A DNA stretch of 64,000 nt from Endomychus coccineus (Eukaryota > Arthropoda > Insecta > Coleoptera > Endomychidae). The stretch spans positions 47,207,139 through 47,271,138 of the forward strand of contig OY294070.1 of the NCBI GenBank assembly GCA_958510875.1, read 5' to 3'. The notes beneath the pieces are model-generated. The model searched no databases, was not told where the DNA came from, and saw only the letters and a list, made by a program, of their open reading frames with translations. Of the stretch, positions 12,009 through 22,032 are shown in pieces. Each line of letters begins with the position of its first letter. The stretch's first letter is position 1. The position numbers and the translations under genes were made by a program.

Positions 12009-12455
12009 ATGAACGCATATTCAAGAGAATATTCCCCAATAGAAACGGCGAAGGTGAATGATATTTTGGAATATGAACGAATTGTAGATACGAAACTAGA
12101 AAATACGGAAAATAGGTTCGCAATTTTTCATAATAATATATGCAAAATCAAAAAGTCTAGATGAAATGAACGTCTTTTTGAATCAATTCAGACATACATT
12201 GGAAATGATAGTTTTAACGGAAACTTTCGAATGGATACACGTATTCTCAATATACGAGATTATGACATGGTATACAATCACGGAAAGATTAATAAAAACG
12301 ATGGCGTGGTAGTTTAGATAAAAAAATGGAATATACATACTCTAATGGAAAAATTGGTAGCATAAAGTTGTTGAATATCGAAGTTCGGCACGACTGAATT
12401 AGGCTTGGTTTCATTCATTTATAAAACAAGAAGAGAAGTGAATGGCAGTAATAGT
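12009..12455 (+). pseudogene. Old Jockey/CR1-like LINE ORF2, start of endonuclease
   Basis: The ATG at 12009 opens ORF2. The frame matches the intact endonuclease at 44963: an N-terminal 'REY' block, then in shifted frames 'DYDMVYNHGKINKNDGVVV' against 'GYNVIYNNGDLNKNDGVVI'. Stops at about 12163 and 12318 show decay. The sequence is cut at 12456 by the Gypsy-A LTR. The rest of ORF2 resumes at about 42010, with the second half of the endonuclease missing. Confidence 0.65.
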
Positions 12456-12702
12456 TGTTAGCAATTCGGCACGTTACGGAAGGTCCGGGGAAGACCCATA
12501 GTTGGTCCGGGGAGATCCCTCTATGCGTGGGCGATGAAGAGTGTATATAAAAGTGCGAGAAAGGCAAGAGAGGAGTTACGCATTCAACTCAAGAGACTAT
12601 CGAATGTATGATTGACGTAATATTAATAGCCATTCCTAGATTGTAATTCTTTTAGAATATAATAAACTTTTATTCATAAGTATTTCTTTAAAAACTCTAA
12701 CA
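12456..12702 (+). repeat. Gypsy-A 5' LTR
   Basis: 247 bp bounded by TGTTAG...CTAACA, with a TATA box (TATATAAAAG, about 12545) and an AATAAA polyadenylation signal at 12661. It is followed directly by a primer-binding-like AATCAGAAGTGG, the same site used by Gypsy-B next to its 5' LTR. The coding region of Gypsy-A follows. I could not find the matching 3' LTR; the right end near 42000 seems to be deleted. Confidence 0.7.
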
Positions 12703-12720
12703 AATCAGAAGTGGGATAAA
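12703..12720 (+). promoter_or_regulatory. Gypsy-A primer-binding site
   Basis: AATCAGAAGTGGGAT lies directly downstream of the LTR. The core TCAGAAGTGG is repeated on the minus strand beside the Gypsy-B 5' LTR (34708-34717), which supports its role as the tRNA primer site. Confidence 0.55.
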
Positions 12721-12753
12721 GAACCTGAGTGGAAAGTGTATTGTGAAACTACA

Positions 12754-12926
12754 ATGGGGAAACATAAAAGATCAAAGCGACCCATCGACTCACCAGAAGT
12801 ATCATCCCCTCGTACGCCTCCCAGGAGGACAAGTAGTTCAACTTCGAATGATAATGATTTAGAAAATACGAAAGTAGAGGTAAAAAGGTTAAAGAAAAAG
12901 ATAAGGGAACTGGAGAAACAAACTGT
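12754..12926 (+). pseudogene. Gypsy-A gag, N-terminal piece
   Basis: Starts at the ATG at 12754. The protein is basic and Ser/Pro-rich (GKHKRSKRPID), followed by a charged coiled coil (VEVKRLKKKIRELEKQ). Gag forms the intracellular particle of the retrotransposon. The frame is cut at 12926 by Polinton-1; gag sequence resumes at 29603 on the other side of that element. Confidence 0.65.
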
Positions 12927-13149
12927 AGTAGCATATCAAGCTGGATTCCAGGACAGTTCGATGGCATGTCCATCCGCCTGTGTCCACCAGCCCCAACTTC
13001 TTGTGGGATGTCATCAATGACCAGAGGCTCCTTTGCTGAAGAAGTGGTCGTCAATGACCAGAGGGTGTGCCCGCCTCACGTGTGTCTAATTAATGTCACC
13101 TTGACAGTAGGTAAAGGTGAGCCTAGCCTCGCCCATAATAATTTCAAGG
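12927..13149 (+). repeat. Polinton-1 left terminal inverted repeat
   Basis: Matches the reverse complement of 29374-29596 over its full length, with only a handful of mismatches and no length change. It is GC-richer than the interior and contains an internal direct repeat, TCAATGACCAGAGG, at 13013 and 13051. Confidence 0.93.
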
Positions 13150-13192
13150 TCATTTTTTTTATTTCTACTTACTATTTTCAGAGTAATCTGCA

Positions 13193-13367
13193 TTCTAAAA
13201 TTAGTTCTACTTGTTGATTCATAGATGTACGTACATGTTTCAAATATCTTTGTTGTCTTCATTTTATTTTTTGTATAAATTGTTCTAAAATTAGTTCTAC
13301 TTGTTGATTCATAGATGTACGTACATGTTTCAAATATCTTTGTTGTCTCCATTTTATTTTTCATAAA
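13193..13367 (+). repeat. 90-bp tandem duplication next to the left TIR
   Basis: Two copies of a unit starting TTCTAAAATTAGTTCTACTT at 13193 and 13283, almost identical. Each contains the palindrome ATGTACGTACAT. The other end of the element has different subterminal repeats. Confidence 0.85.
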
Positions 13368-13452
13368 TTGTTGAATAATTGGAAAGGAAATTCATTCTGC
13401 TTAAGTTAGAAGGTTTGAATTTAAACTAGTATAAACAGTCTAATTTGAAATA

Positions 13453-13611
13453 ATGCCAATCCCGGTAGAATATAAGTGTAAAAAATGTGGTGGTGAAACA
13501 GACCATCCTAATCTGGAATGTTTTCCTTGTGCACATGAAAATTATGTAAAGAGAATCTATGGTGAGAAACACCCGAAAAGACCGACTATAACTACCCAAA
13601 AGACTGAATAA
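13453..13611 (+). CDS. Small zinc-ribbon-like protein, 52 aa
   Basis: A short frame with an ATG at 13453 and TAA at 13609. It has two CxxC pairs (CKKC near residue 9 and CFPC near residue 28) with a His between them, and a basic C-terminus. That is the pattern of a small zinc ribbon, possibly nucleic-acid binding. It is the only plus-strand gene at this end of Polinton-1. An AATAAAG lies 100 bp downstream at 13711. I do not recognise the family; the cysteine spacing makes chance less likely. Confidence 0.5.
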   Translation: MPIPVEYKCKKCGGETDHPNLECFPCAHENYVKRIYGEKHPKRPTITTQKTE

Positions 13612-13730
13612 TGTACTTAAGTGATGATTTGGATGAGATATATTGATAACTTTTTGTTATGTAATTAACTTAAAGATGTTTTAAAATACTGTATTGTTAG
13701 GTTTTTAAATAATAAAGAAATGTGAACATT

Positions 13731-13934
13731 CTATTGTATTTTTATTTCAGAGAAACTTTTAGTTACAGACTCAAATATAATATGTTTTTTAAGTTTTTCA
13801 TATTTGAGAGTCCATTGGTCAAGTTGTTCTTTAACATGATGATTCTTGATACGTTCCCTCATAATTTCCATTTCTTTGTTAAGTTGATTCAATCGTTGAA
13901 GTTGTTTTCCATAATTGAGATTGTCTCTAGTCAT
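13731..13934 (-). CDS. Small coiled-coil protein with a 5' UTR intron
   Basis: 67 aa from the ATG at 13934. It is almost wholly helical and charged (heptad-like LQRLNQLNKEMEIMRERI). Just upstream on the same strand is a GT-AG intron, 13939-13995 (GTAAGT...TTTTGCAG), leaving a four-base leader before the ATG, so the gene probably has a non-coding first exon. No family is recognised. Convergent with the small zinc-ribbon gene. Confidence 0.45.
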   Translation of the reverse strand: MTRDNLNYGKQLQRLNQLNKEMEIMRERIKNHHVKEQLDQWTLKYEKLKKHIIFESVTKSFSEIKIQ

Positions 13935-14064
13935 ATTACTGCAAAAGAAAAATCGATTTTTTATTATATTAATGAATAATTTGTGTGAAACTTACTGTTT
14001 AACGTTGTATGAGTACGTTTTGATGATGATGTTTATAGTGTAGGTGATGAAACCTGAATTTCGT

Positions 14065-14286
14065 TTAGATTTTAGTTTTCCAATCTTTTATACAAAGTGG
14101 ACATCGTATTTTAGGAGGTACAGGTCCATCAATTTCATCATTTCCACTGGAAAATTTATAATGTTCCGTACATGGTACCATAAATTCATACAATTCAGAT
14201 GGAATGTGTTTTGGTATTTGATTCCATAAACTTCTTAATTTGTACGTCTCAAGGTTTTTGAGATATTCCAATACAAATTGTTCCAT
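14065..14286 (-). CDS. Small CTEH/CxxC protein, shared by both Polintons
   Basis: 73 aa. The C-terminal half 'VPCTEHYKFSSG...PPKIRCPLC' lines up with 'RCTEHIDEDCDCLPPPRKLCSQC' of the longer gene at 63209-63679, and the preceding 'IPKHIPSELYEFM' with 'VPKYMLNTLYRHM'. Four Cys/His positions suggest a zinc site. The longer homologue has an F-box-like helix run before it, so the family may be an adaptor protein; here only the core remains. The function is unknown. Confidence 0.55.
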   Translation of the reverse strand: MEQFVLEYLKNLETYKLRSLWNQIPKHIPSELYEFMVPCTEHYKFSSGNDEIDGPVPPKIRCPLCIKDWKTKI

Positions 14287-14630
14287 TTTGTTTTCTGTGT
14301 GATTGATTGAGAACGTATACTACTACTACTACTACTACTACTACTAAACTACAGTATCTTTAAAGTTAACTAAAACTTGAGAAGATTTATATTTTCAGTG
14401 ATAACTAATAATAATAATGATAATTGTTTGATTTTACACTTACACACTAATATTATATCTATGTTTATGTTAATAGGGTTTACAAACTTTAAATTAATGT
14501 CATAACACAAAAGCGTACACACACGCACTATCATAATACACAGTTTTTTTATTCTTTATAGTCAAAGTATGAAGGCAATACATGGAAATGTCTGATTCAC
14601 CTTTGCATGTGAGACACTTTAGTTTTATTG

Positions 14631-15284
14631 TTACTGGCATATTTCTTTGATATAATCGAAATTTTGAAAGAGAACGTTGAAACACAAAATTTGTAATGTT
14701 GGTGGTGGTGGTGGTGGTGGTGTTGAACTTTTTTTATAGTTGTCTTCACCCTTTCTCCCACAAAGCATTTGAAGCACCTTAACGTCAAAGGAATTGGGAG
14801 TATCTTTCCGGACGTTACGCAGATCCATTATTTCACACCTGTATGGTAGAAGTGCGATCCGATAAAAATCAATTTCGGAACGTTGTAGCACTCTGAAACA
14901 ATCTAGTAGATACGATCTTGGTTTCGGAACGATATCTGAAATTTGGTGTAATAAAATATTCAATCTTCTATGTTTATATACGAATTCGTTTTCAACATTC
15001 ATATCAATTATCTTCCAATCTTCTTCAGGTGGATCGAAATCTCCTCCGAAATATAAAATATCCACATGACCACAATTGGTTGAGGTGGCTATTGTTGCTG
15101 CTCCAATAATGAACGTTACGAATTCTCCAGCGATTATCCAATTTTTAGATGGTAATTGTAATTTTTCCACGTATTTCATCAAACTCGGACAACATACGTT
15201 TACGAATTTTTCTGCATCGTAAAAGCTGGTTAGCACACTGCGAACAAAACTGTTGTATAATTGGGACGACGACGATGACGACAT
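14631..15284 (-). CDS. Nucleotidyltransferase-like Polinton protein
   Basis: 217 aa from the ATG at 15284. Highly similar to the Polinton-2 protein at 57788-58396: 'QLYNSFV', 'LPSKNWIIAGEF', 'VDILYFGGDF', 'KPRSYLLDCF', 'IDFYRIALLPYRCEIMDL'. The order Gly-Glu-Phe, then about 20 residues, then Val-Asp-Ile is reminiscent of the hG[GS]...DhD signature of polymerase-beta-type nucleotidyltransferases, with a later Asp in 'IDFY'. The second Asp of the DxD is replaced by Leu, so activity is doubtful. A Ser run at the N-terminus and a seven-Pro run (14701-14721) are low complexity. The role is not known. Confidence 0.6.
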   Translation of the reverse strand: MSSSSSSQLYNSFVRSVLTSFYDAEKFVNVCCPSLMKYVEKLQLPSKNWIIAGEFVTFIIGAATIATSTNCGHVDILYFGGDFDPPEEDWKIIDMNVENEFVYKHRRLNILLHQISDIVPKPRSYLLDCFRVLQRSEIDFYRIALLPYRCEIMDLRNVRKDTPNSFDVKVLQMLCGRKGEDNYKKSSTPPPPPPPTLQILCFNVLFQNFDYIKEICQ

Positions 15285-15363
15285 CCTCACAAACTGGTTG
15301 ATTATTATTATTATTATTACTTTATACGAATTTTCAAGCTATTTTATCAAATGAATGTTAATT

Positions 15364-15615
15364 TTAATTCTTCCTTTTGTTTCTGGAATTGTAATAGTTC
15401 CAAAGATTCTTATTGTAATTATTATTAGATTTTACCCATCTGTAATAGTCTTTTCCAATTATGTCATTTTCTTTAGCTTGTTTAAATCTTTTCTCCATTA
15501 ATATCCATTCCTCATCCAAAAAGGGCTGTCTTTGATACAAAAATAAATGATCTGCTACATTATCAACAAACTCATAACGTAGTTCATTCAATTGATCTGT
15601 GTTGTATATTATCAT
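15364..15615 (-). CDS. Hypothetical 83-aa Polinton protein
   Basis: ATG at 15615. A charged, Asn/Tyr-rich small protein, helical in the middle (EEWILMEKRFKQAKEND), lying in line with its neighbours on the minus strand. No family recognised and no homologue seen in Polinton-2. It is kept because its position fills an otherwise empty gap in a compact gene array. Confidence 0.4.
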   Translation of the reverse strand: MIIYNTDQLNELRYEFVDNVADHLFLYQRQPFLDEEWILMEKRFKQAKENDIIGKDYYRWVKSNNNYNKNLWNYYNSRNKRKN

Positions 15616-15667
15616 GGTGAAAATGATTGTGTTTTGATAAATCGGAAATATATACTTTTGATTGATG

Positions 15668-16206
15668 TTAGAAGGGAGAATCTTTCATTTCCTCCTCACA
15701 CTGTAATTCATCTACGAGAGCATCTATTGTTTTTTGAATTTGGCAAATACAACTGAATTTGAAGCAGTTAGAACACATAGAGTTTTTCATAAAATCATCC
15801 AACTCTATTTGTTTTCTTTGGTTCTCGGTTAGTTCTGAAACATCTTCTTCTTCTTTCTTCAGATTGTCATTATCATTATCACCAACGAAAACAACTCCGT
15901 GTTGATAGAGCGAATTGATGCAGTAGCAGAAATATTTTTGACACAAGTAACAATAATTTGTCCCATTCAAATTTTTTTCCAGCTGACGTGGTTTAATTCT
16001 TCGGTTTTGCTTCAAATCACCAATATTATTATTACCTGATCGTTCTCGATTCATACATATATCTTCCAATCTATCAATCTGAGAGAGAGAGAGAGAGAGA
16101 GAGAAAGAAAAGAAATTAGAGATCATATAAAATTATAATAGAACAAAAATACCTTTTCACTTTTTTCAAAGAAATCTCCAATTTCAATGAATCTAGGTTG
16201 TCTCAT
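15668..16206 (-). CDS. Spliced protein with two CxxCx4CxC motifs
   Basis: Two coding exons: 16206-16153 (18 codons, ATG at 16206) and 16078-15668. They are separated by a GT-AG intron whose acceptor lies in a (TC)n tract; the phases match and give 154 aa. A further 5' UTR intron is likely, with its acceptor TTATTGTAG at about 16218. The protein has 'CYLCQKYFCYC' and 'CSNCFKFSCIC', the same C-x2-C-x4-C-x-C spacing twice, most likely two zinc sites, and an acidic linker between. The family is unknown. Splicing fits expression in the host nucleus. Confidence 0.55.
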
Positions 16207-16373
16207 CACTGAACTATTCTACAATAAAGAAAAAAATAAACATATAATAACAATAAACTTACACAAAAATAATAAAAAAAAAAAAAAAAAAAAAAATCTT
16301 ACATTCTATATAGTTGCTATTGTTATTACAGTGAGAGAGAGATAACCAAGACAAAAGATGTTTCAACAAATCA

Positions 16374-19300
16374 TTAATCATTAAATCCCCATGGAATAGT
16401 ATCTGTGTATACATAATTCACAATCCTTTTATCGTCAAAGGGATTTAGAGCAGTTTTAATTTGACCAACAGTAAATACCTCATGTTTTTTCGAAACAATC
16501 ATATTTTGTACAACATCAACATTTGTTTTATACATTAAACAGTTATAATAATCTTCAAAAGATATTTGTCGTAATGATGCTGATGTTTTACCCTTTGCTT
16601 TTTTTGTAATTCCAAAATTTGAATCAAATTGTTCAATGAAATTTTGACTGTACTTATTTTCAACTAATTTTGCAATTTTCTTAAGTTTTTCATTTTTGTC
16701 AGAATTTAGTTTGAAACAATACAGTTTGGAACGCAACCCAATGAATTCAGTCATGATAATACCATTGTTTTCATCCTTCATTAGTCCTATTACCTTTTTA
16801 TTACAAAGAGGAATATTATAAACATTGTTAGGTTGATAGTCTGACGTATCAAACATATAAATATCATTCTTGATACATTCGTAAATATCATCAACATAAA
16901 ATTGTTATATTAAACTATCAGTATCAGTGTACAATAATTTAACATTGTTTTGAAATTTTTCTCTGATGTAATTATAATGAAAATCATATAAAATAGTTTT
17001 TGAAATATCCAAAATTGCCATACCTGCGTATATGGGCTTATTAAAATACACTTTTAATCTTTTCATTTCAATTAATATCATGTTTTCACCAAAAATTGTA
17101 ACGTTATCGCAATTTGGTTGGGAAATGTAATAATTTGCCCCATACCTCCCTTTCCATCTAGTTACCAATTTCACATCTTCATATTTTCTCACATTTTCTA
17201 TAGTTTTTTCAAAAGGAGCTTTATTCATTAATTTATAAAAATTCTTTTCAAAATCATTCGGACTTTGTTTTCTCAAATTGGTATTGAGATCTATATATTT
17301 CTTTAACCATTGAGATTGTCTAAATTTCAAGCAACGATGAACTTTCTGCAGTTTCAATCCCAATTTGAGAACTTGCTGTAAATTTCTATAATGAATCACA
17401 TATTTTTCTTTATTATATAAAGTAGTTAACAATTTTGGAATTTCTGAAATAGCTACAGGTGGAACTAAATGTTGAGGACAAAGCGTTAAATCTTTGTGAT
17501 AATTGAACAAACTTTTAGGATAATGAAGATCTACTTCCAAAATATATCCAATTTCACTAGTATCACTTATATTGAGAATGTTTTCTGCGGAAATATTATC
17601 AACTGCTACCCACGTAAAATCTCCAGTTGGAAGAGGATGACACATTGCTGCACCATAGAGATTGTTAACATCAAAATACATTAAATAAGATGATTCTTCT
17701 TCGGAATTATACTCGTTCATATATTTATTGTTAGCTTTTCCATATCGGTTTGAGCATTGTGATATTCCTCCTCTGATTCCTTTCTCAATAAACATAATCA
17801 TATTCACGTCAGTAATTATTTCCAATTTTACCTGTGTTATTTTCAAACAACTGTCAAATGCCAAACCGGGAGTAGTGAAATAATGCAAACTATCTAAACC
17901 ATATGTAGTATAACAAGTTTTTCTAAAATTCTCAAAAATATCTGTCAATAACAAAACATCCGTTTTCAAGTATAATTCTGAATATTCTCTCAAATTTTGA
18001 ATTTTGAAAATCTTCCAAACATTCTCGGCATGCTGATAATCGCTTAATGAAATTTCTGACTGACTTAATTCACTATAAAATTTGTCACGAGAAGGTAAAA
18101 TCTCATCTTGTAATTTTTCCCATGAATCTAAGTATTCATATGGAAAAACACCCTTCCTCGTAACCAATTTGAATTTTTCAATTTCATTAAAATATTTTTT
18201 TGCTACAATTTTTTGTTCATCATTCAAATAAGATGACAACTTTTCCAAACTGCTCGACATGAATCGAAAAGAATCAAGAAACCTAAAACATATATTGGAT
18301 CCTTCAACATACTTTAAAAGGAAATATATTTCTCCTTATTAACAAGTAGGAGAGACAAATTTCCTTTCATTTCCGTACTGAGAGGTTTAATAATAAAGTG
18401 ACTGTCATATCCACTGAGGTTATGGAAAATTACAGGAATTGTGTTTACATTTTTGAATTGTAAATTACAATTTGAATGTGCAGGACCTCGATATTTCCCA
18501 GTGAAATGACAGTGATCTCTAACCTTTTCTGCACTAGATAAAATTGGTTTTTCACAAATGTGACAAATTACTGAAGTGTCATACGTATATCTATCATGTG
18601 AGGACATTCTTATAGGTACAACATTTGAAAATATTTCCTTCAGTTCAAAAGTAATTGGTTGTTTCACAAACCAGATTTGACAATCTTGACCAGTATAAGA
18701 AGAAAATTTAGACAATGAGTCATCATAGGAACATTTTAAATAATAAGCGATACTGAATGGTTCGTGTTTTTGATATTTTCTGGTATTGGAAATAGTATTA
18801 TCGGTATGATTTATCAAAATACTTTCCAAATCTGCATATATTACAAAAGGAACCTCAATTTTATGGGAAAAATTTTTAAAAGATAATATTTTATCGTTCT
18901 CTTTTGGAAGAATAATTTTTGTGTTGTTTAGATTTTTACATTCATCAGAATGTTTGTTCAGATTTTCTTGACTTATAAAATGATTTAAACATCTTCCACA
19001 AAAGTGTTTTTTATTTTTCACATTTCCTACCTGTTTATGTAACAATCGAGATAAATCCTTCATATAGGTAAAATGGTAAATTGTGTTTTCCTCATTCACT
19101 TTATTAAAAATCATAAGTAAATTGATAGTTGAAGGGAATTCAGTTTTACTAAGAGTCAAAGGTAAAACTTCCTTCTCATTTTGTATAATAAAAATATTTA
19201 TTGACAAATTATTCAACGATTCAAATTTTGAAATATCTCTCAAAGAAATTGGAAAATTGATACCCTCATATTTTAAAACTGTACTAAAATGAGGGTAAGA

Positions 19301-20131
19301 AGAAACTCTAGAGATATTTTTGTTTGCTGGAGCTGGAAAAAGTGCTGCTACAACTGACCATAGGAAACAATATATATCATTATTTTCAATATTAATAACA
19401 CTTGTGGTGTTTTTCACAAATTTTGGTAATTTCAAGTAAGTACCGAACCCAACAGTTATCGGATTATAACAATTTATGTTAACTTTCAAATACCAAATCT
19501 CCAATAGGGCATATCCACTGTCCCTTTCTTGAAATTCTTCAAGTTTTGTTAAAAGTTTATCACTCACAAACTCTTTATACCAATCTTTCAATTTTGTACT
19601 TGATTCGACAACATTATTTTTAGTGGTGAAATGTTTAATCGATGTTTCACCAGATTGCGGCTTGATAAATAATCCAACAAAAGTTGTATTCACTTTTAAA
19701 AGAGAATTTTGAACTTCCTTCTTAATCCTATTTGCAAATATACGAAATGCTTGTTTGAAAAACACATGAGGTTCCTTTATTTTCAAATTTATTATAGCCC
19801 TCGTTTTTATACGATTTTTGAAACAAGATTCAATATCTTCCCAAATCAATTTCCGATTGGCATTAATTTTGTTCAATTTCAATTTAAATTGTTGTAAGTA
19901 ATATTTCAAAATAGTCAAATTAGATTCAACAACTGCAGAATTATTTATACAATTTAATCTATTCCTTAGAGCTCTTTTCAATTTGAAAATATTTCTTTTT
20001 AAAAAACCAATTTGATTTAAATATTCATCTTTTGTCTTAATTAATCTACTCACCATTTCAATTGAAACAACCATGTCGATTGAAACACCATCAAGTGTAT
20101 GGGAATTCGTTCCATTGTTTGTTCTTGCCAT
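16374..20131 (-). pseudogene. Polinton-1 family B DNA polymerase, broken
   Basis: Protein-primed-type polymerase that would replicate the element. From the ATG at 20131: a Cys/His cluster (residues ~378-398), exonuclease motif I 'IYADLES' (~432), '[17 protein letters not shown]' zinc cluster, and exo II 'FHNLSGYD'. Then come motif A 'YFDVNNLYG', a motif B-like '[17 protein letters not shown]' and motif C 'YTDTDSL' (about 16915). There is a frameshift near 18330 and an in-frame TAA at 16905-16907, where Polinton-2 has Tyr. In motif B the Gly seen in Polinton-2 (FGKS) is Glu here (FEKT). With two breaks and this change it is unlikely to work. Confidence 0.93.
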
Positions 20132-20620
20132 AATAAGAACTTACTTTAACTTGAACTTGATGCTTGGCTGCTTGTTTGTTTGCTTCTACCGAACTCGAAC
20201 TGTGATCGTTGTTCACATGCCACAGCTATTTAAACATATCCAGATTGACGTCAATCTAAATTTTTATGCAAAATGTGCTGATATGCAAAACTATTCCGCA
20301 AACAACATATGTGATTGCATCATAAATAAAAATGTACACGTGCATACATGCAATTGATACATGTTGTTGTTGCTACACAAGTTAGAGATAAATGCATACC
20401 ATTCGATAAATATGTGCAACGTGTTGTTGTTATTGCATCATCCTTTACGTCTTACGTGAATTATAAATAGCTGCATTGGAAAAGTACACGGATCTAATGT
20501 GTAGTACCGGTTCGCTGATTCAGAATAGTTAATAGAAAAATGTGTGCATTGACGTAGTTTGTTTTGATCCACATATTGTATAAAATGAGAGGGAACTTCA
20601 ATATTCTACATCAGTTCACA
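20132..20620 (+). promoter_or_regulatory. Divergent intergenic region with TATA box and initiator
   Basis: The 489-bp gap between the polymerase (-) and the spliced gene (+) has no gene. It carries TATAAAA at 20579-20585 and an arthropod-type initiator TCAGT at 20611-20615, about 32 bp apart and just before the ATG at 20621. The spacing fits RNA polymerase II start-site rules. Confidence 0.6.
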
Positions 20621-21359
20621 ATGGCAAACGTTCCATGTTCAATTGTGGTATTCTCCGAGGATCAAGTGAATTTCCCCATATCTTGGGTGAACGTAGTGTT
20701 AAAACATTCGTTCCAGTAAGTACTTTTTCATTTATTGATTTTTTTTAATTTCTTAGCAAATGTTATATATTTTACCAAGTCTTAATCAATATATATTCTG
20801 ATCAAATGTGCAGACATGTTATGAATTTGTTAATTTCAATAGGTTATTTTATTTAGTACTTGGAACTATTGGAAAATAATTCCTTCAAGTAAAAAGAAAA
20901 AGAAAAAAAAATGTTTGATATGATTATTTACTTACAATTTATAATTATTATAAATTCATAACAACTGTATACGCAGACTATGGTTTTGTTGCTTTCTTGA
21001 GTTTTAATACGTGTTTTTGTTTCTTCAGATATGGTGTCAAATCTATCGACGTAAAGAGCGACAGAGTACACCTAAATTTAACGTACTGCCCGAGGGCAGC
21101 TACGTTGAAAAGAAAACTAGGCAACCTACCTCTGAGATACATCCGCACAAAACTGGACAACGAAGCAGAATTCAAAATAATGCAGAAGATTGTTCAAATA
21201 TATGGCGTTAACATGATTGGCGATGAAGACGAAGCGGAGGCTTCAACATCGTCCACGTCAACATCATCATCGCCATCAAAAAAGCTCTTTAATGGGAAAA
21301 GGATGATTCTACCTCCTCTTACCATTGAAAATGATGAAGAAGAGGAGGAAGAAGTCTAA
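20621..21359 (+). CDS. Two-exon Polinton protein with acidic tail, 141 aa
   Basis: Exon 1 is 20621-20715 (ends TTCCA before GTAAGTAC). Exon 2 is 21029-21359 (after TTTCTTCAG). The phases join cleanly and restore one frame. The N-terminal half is compact ('MANVPCSIVVFSEDQVNF', then 'YGVKSIDVKSDRVHLNLTYCP'). The C-terminus is Ser/Thr-rich and then strongly acidic (six Glu near the end). A TATA box and initiator lie just upstream. I do not recognise the family. The reading frame is undamaged, unlike the polymerase beside it. Confidence 0.65.
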
Positions 21360-21481
21360 ATATTATCATTTTCTTTTTCTGTTTTAAAATTAAAAATTAA
21401 TAGTATTATTATTATTAGATTGAATAAAACTCATAAATTACATAATATAATTTTATTATTCCTTTCTATAAATATATAACA

Positions 21482-22030
21482 TTAAAAGTTAAATTTCACA
21501 AGCCACTCATATAAATAAAATACATTTATTTTTGCACACTTGATATTATTCAAATAACTATTAGATTGATAGTGACAATTACAATCAACTTTAGGATTAT
21601 CAAAATTATTTTTTGTTAATTCTTCCAAGCTAGGACATTTTAAATCGTTCAAGTCTATAATGTTTGATAGGAATCTATTTAATATAGTCTTTTTCTCGGA
21701 TCCTTTAACAAACACTATCACATCTTTGTTTTTTACAATTTCAAGTAGCTTACTACTAAAGTCTTCTAAATAAATGTAGTCGGGTGAGCAGCAGGTGCTG
21801 GTGCTGTTGTTGTTGTTGTTGCTGTTGTTAGAATTCCAGTCTAAGCCGTGAAGTCTTTCTTTACACCAACCAATCTGACTTAAAAATTGTCTTGAAAGAC
21901 ACTTTTCCGTGAGTATTGGACGAATTATGAAATGTTTCAATTCGTATGTAAGGATATTCAAAATTGCGATTTCTTTTATTATAAAGTTGCTGTCTTTATA
22001 TTGAAATCCCTGAATGTCAATCACAAACAT
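21482..22030 (-). CDS. Degenerate DnaQ/RNase H-like Polinton protein
   Basis: 182 aa from the ATG at 22030, two bases after the capsid stop. 'FVIDIQGFQ...FIIKEIAIL', 'RLHGLDW' and 'VIVFVKGSEKKTILNRFL' match 'VVDIQSFQ...MIVKELALL', 'KYHGIPY' and 'IIYVSGEGKAKFIVKIL' of the Polinton-2 protein at 49178. The order beta-strand Asp, a HG turn and a 'v+G.eK' strand is what I would expect of a DEDD exonuclease fold, but the acidic partner of the first Asp is Gln, so catalysis is doubtful. It lies head to tail with the major capsid gene, suggesting co-expression. Confidence 0.6.
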   Translation of the reverse strand: MFVIDIQGFQYKDSNFIIKEIAILNILTYELKHFIIRPILTEKCLSRQFLSQIGWCKERLHGLDWNSNNSNNNNNSTSTCCSPDYIYLEDFSSKLLEIVKNKDVIVFVKGSEKKTILNRFLSNIIDLNDLKCPSLEELTKNNFDNPKVDCNCHYQSNSYLNNIKCAKINVFYLYEWLVKFNF

Positions 22031-22032
22031 TT

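Noticed and set aside
14696..14725. Poly-Pro/poly-His low-complexity peptide as a functional motif
   Set aside because: It comes from a (GGT)n microsatellite and is missing in the Polinton-2 homologue.
20997..21028. Start of the spliced gene at an upstream codon within the intron
   Set aside because: The codons before 21029 run into a T-rich acceptor tract, while exon 1 at 20621 joins in phase with a proper ATG, TATA box and initiator.
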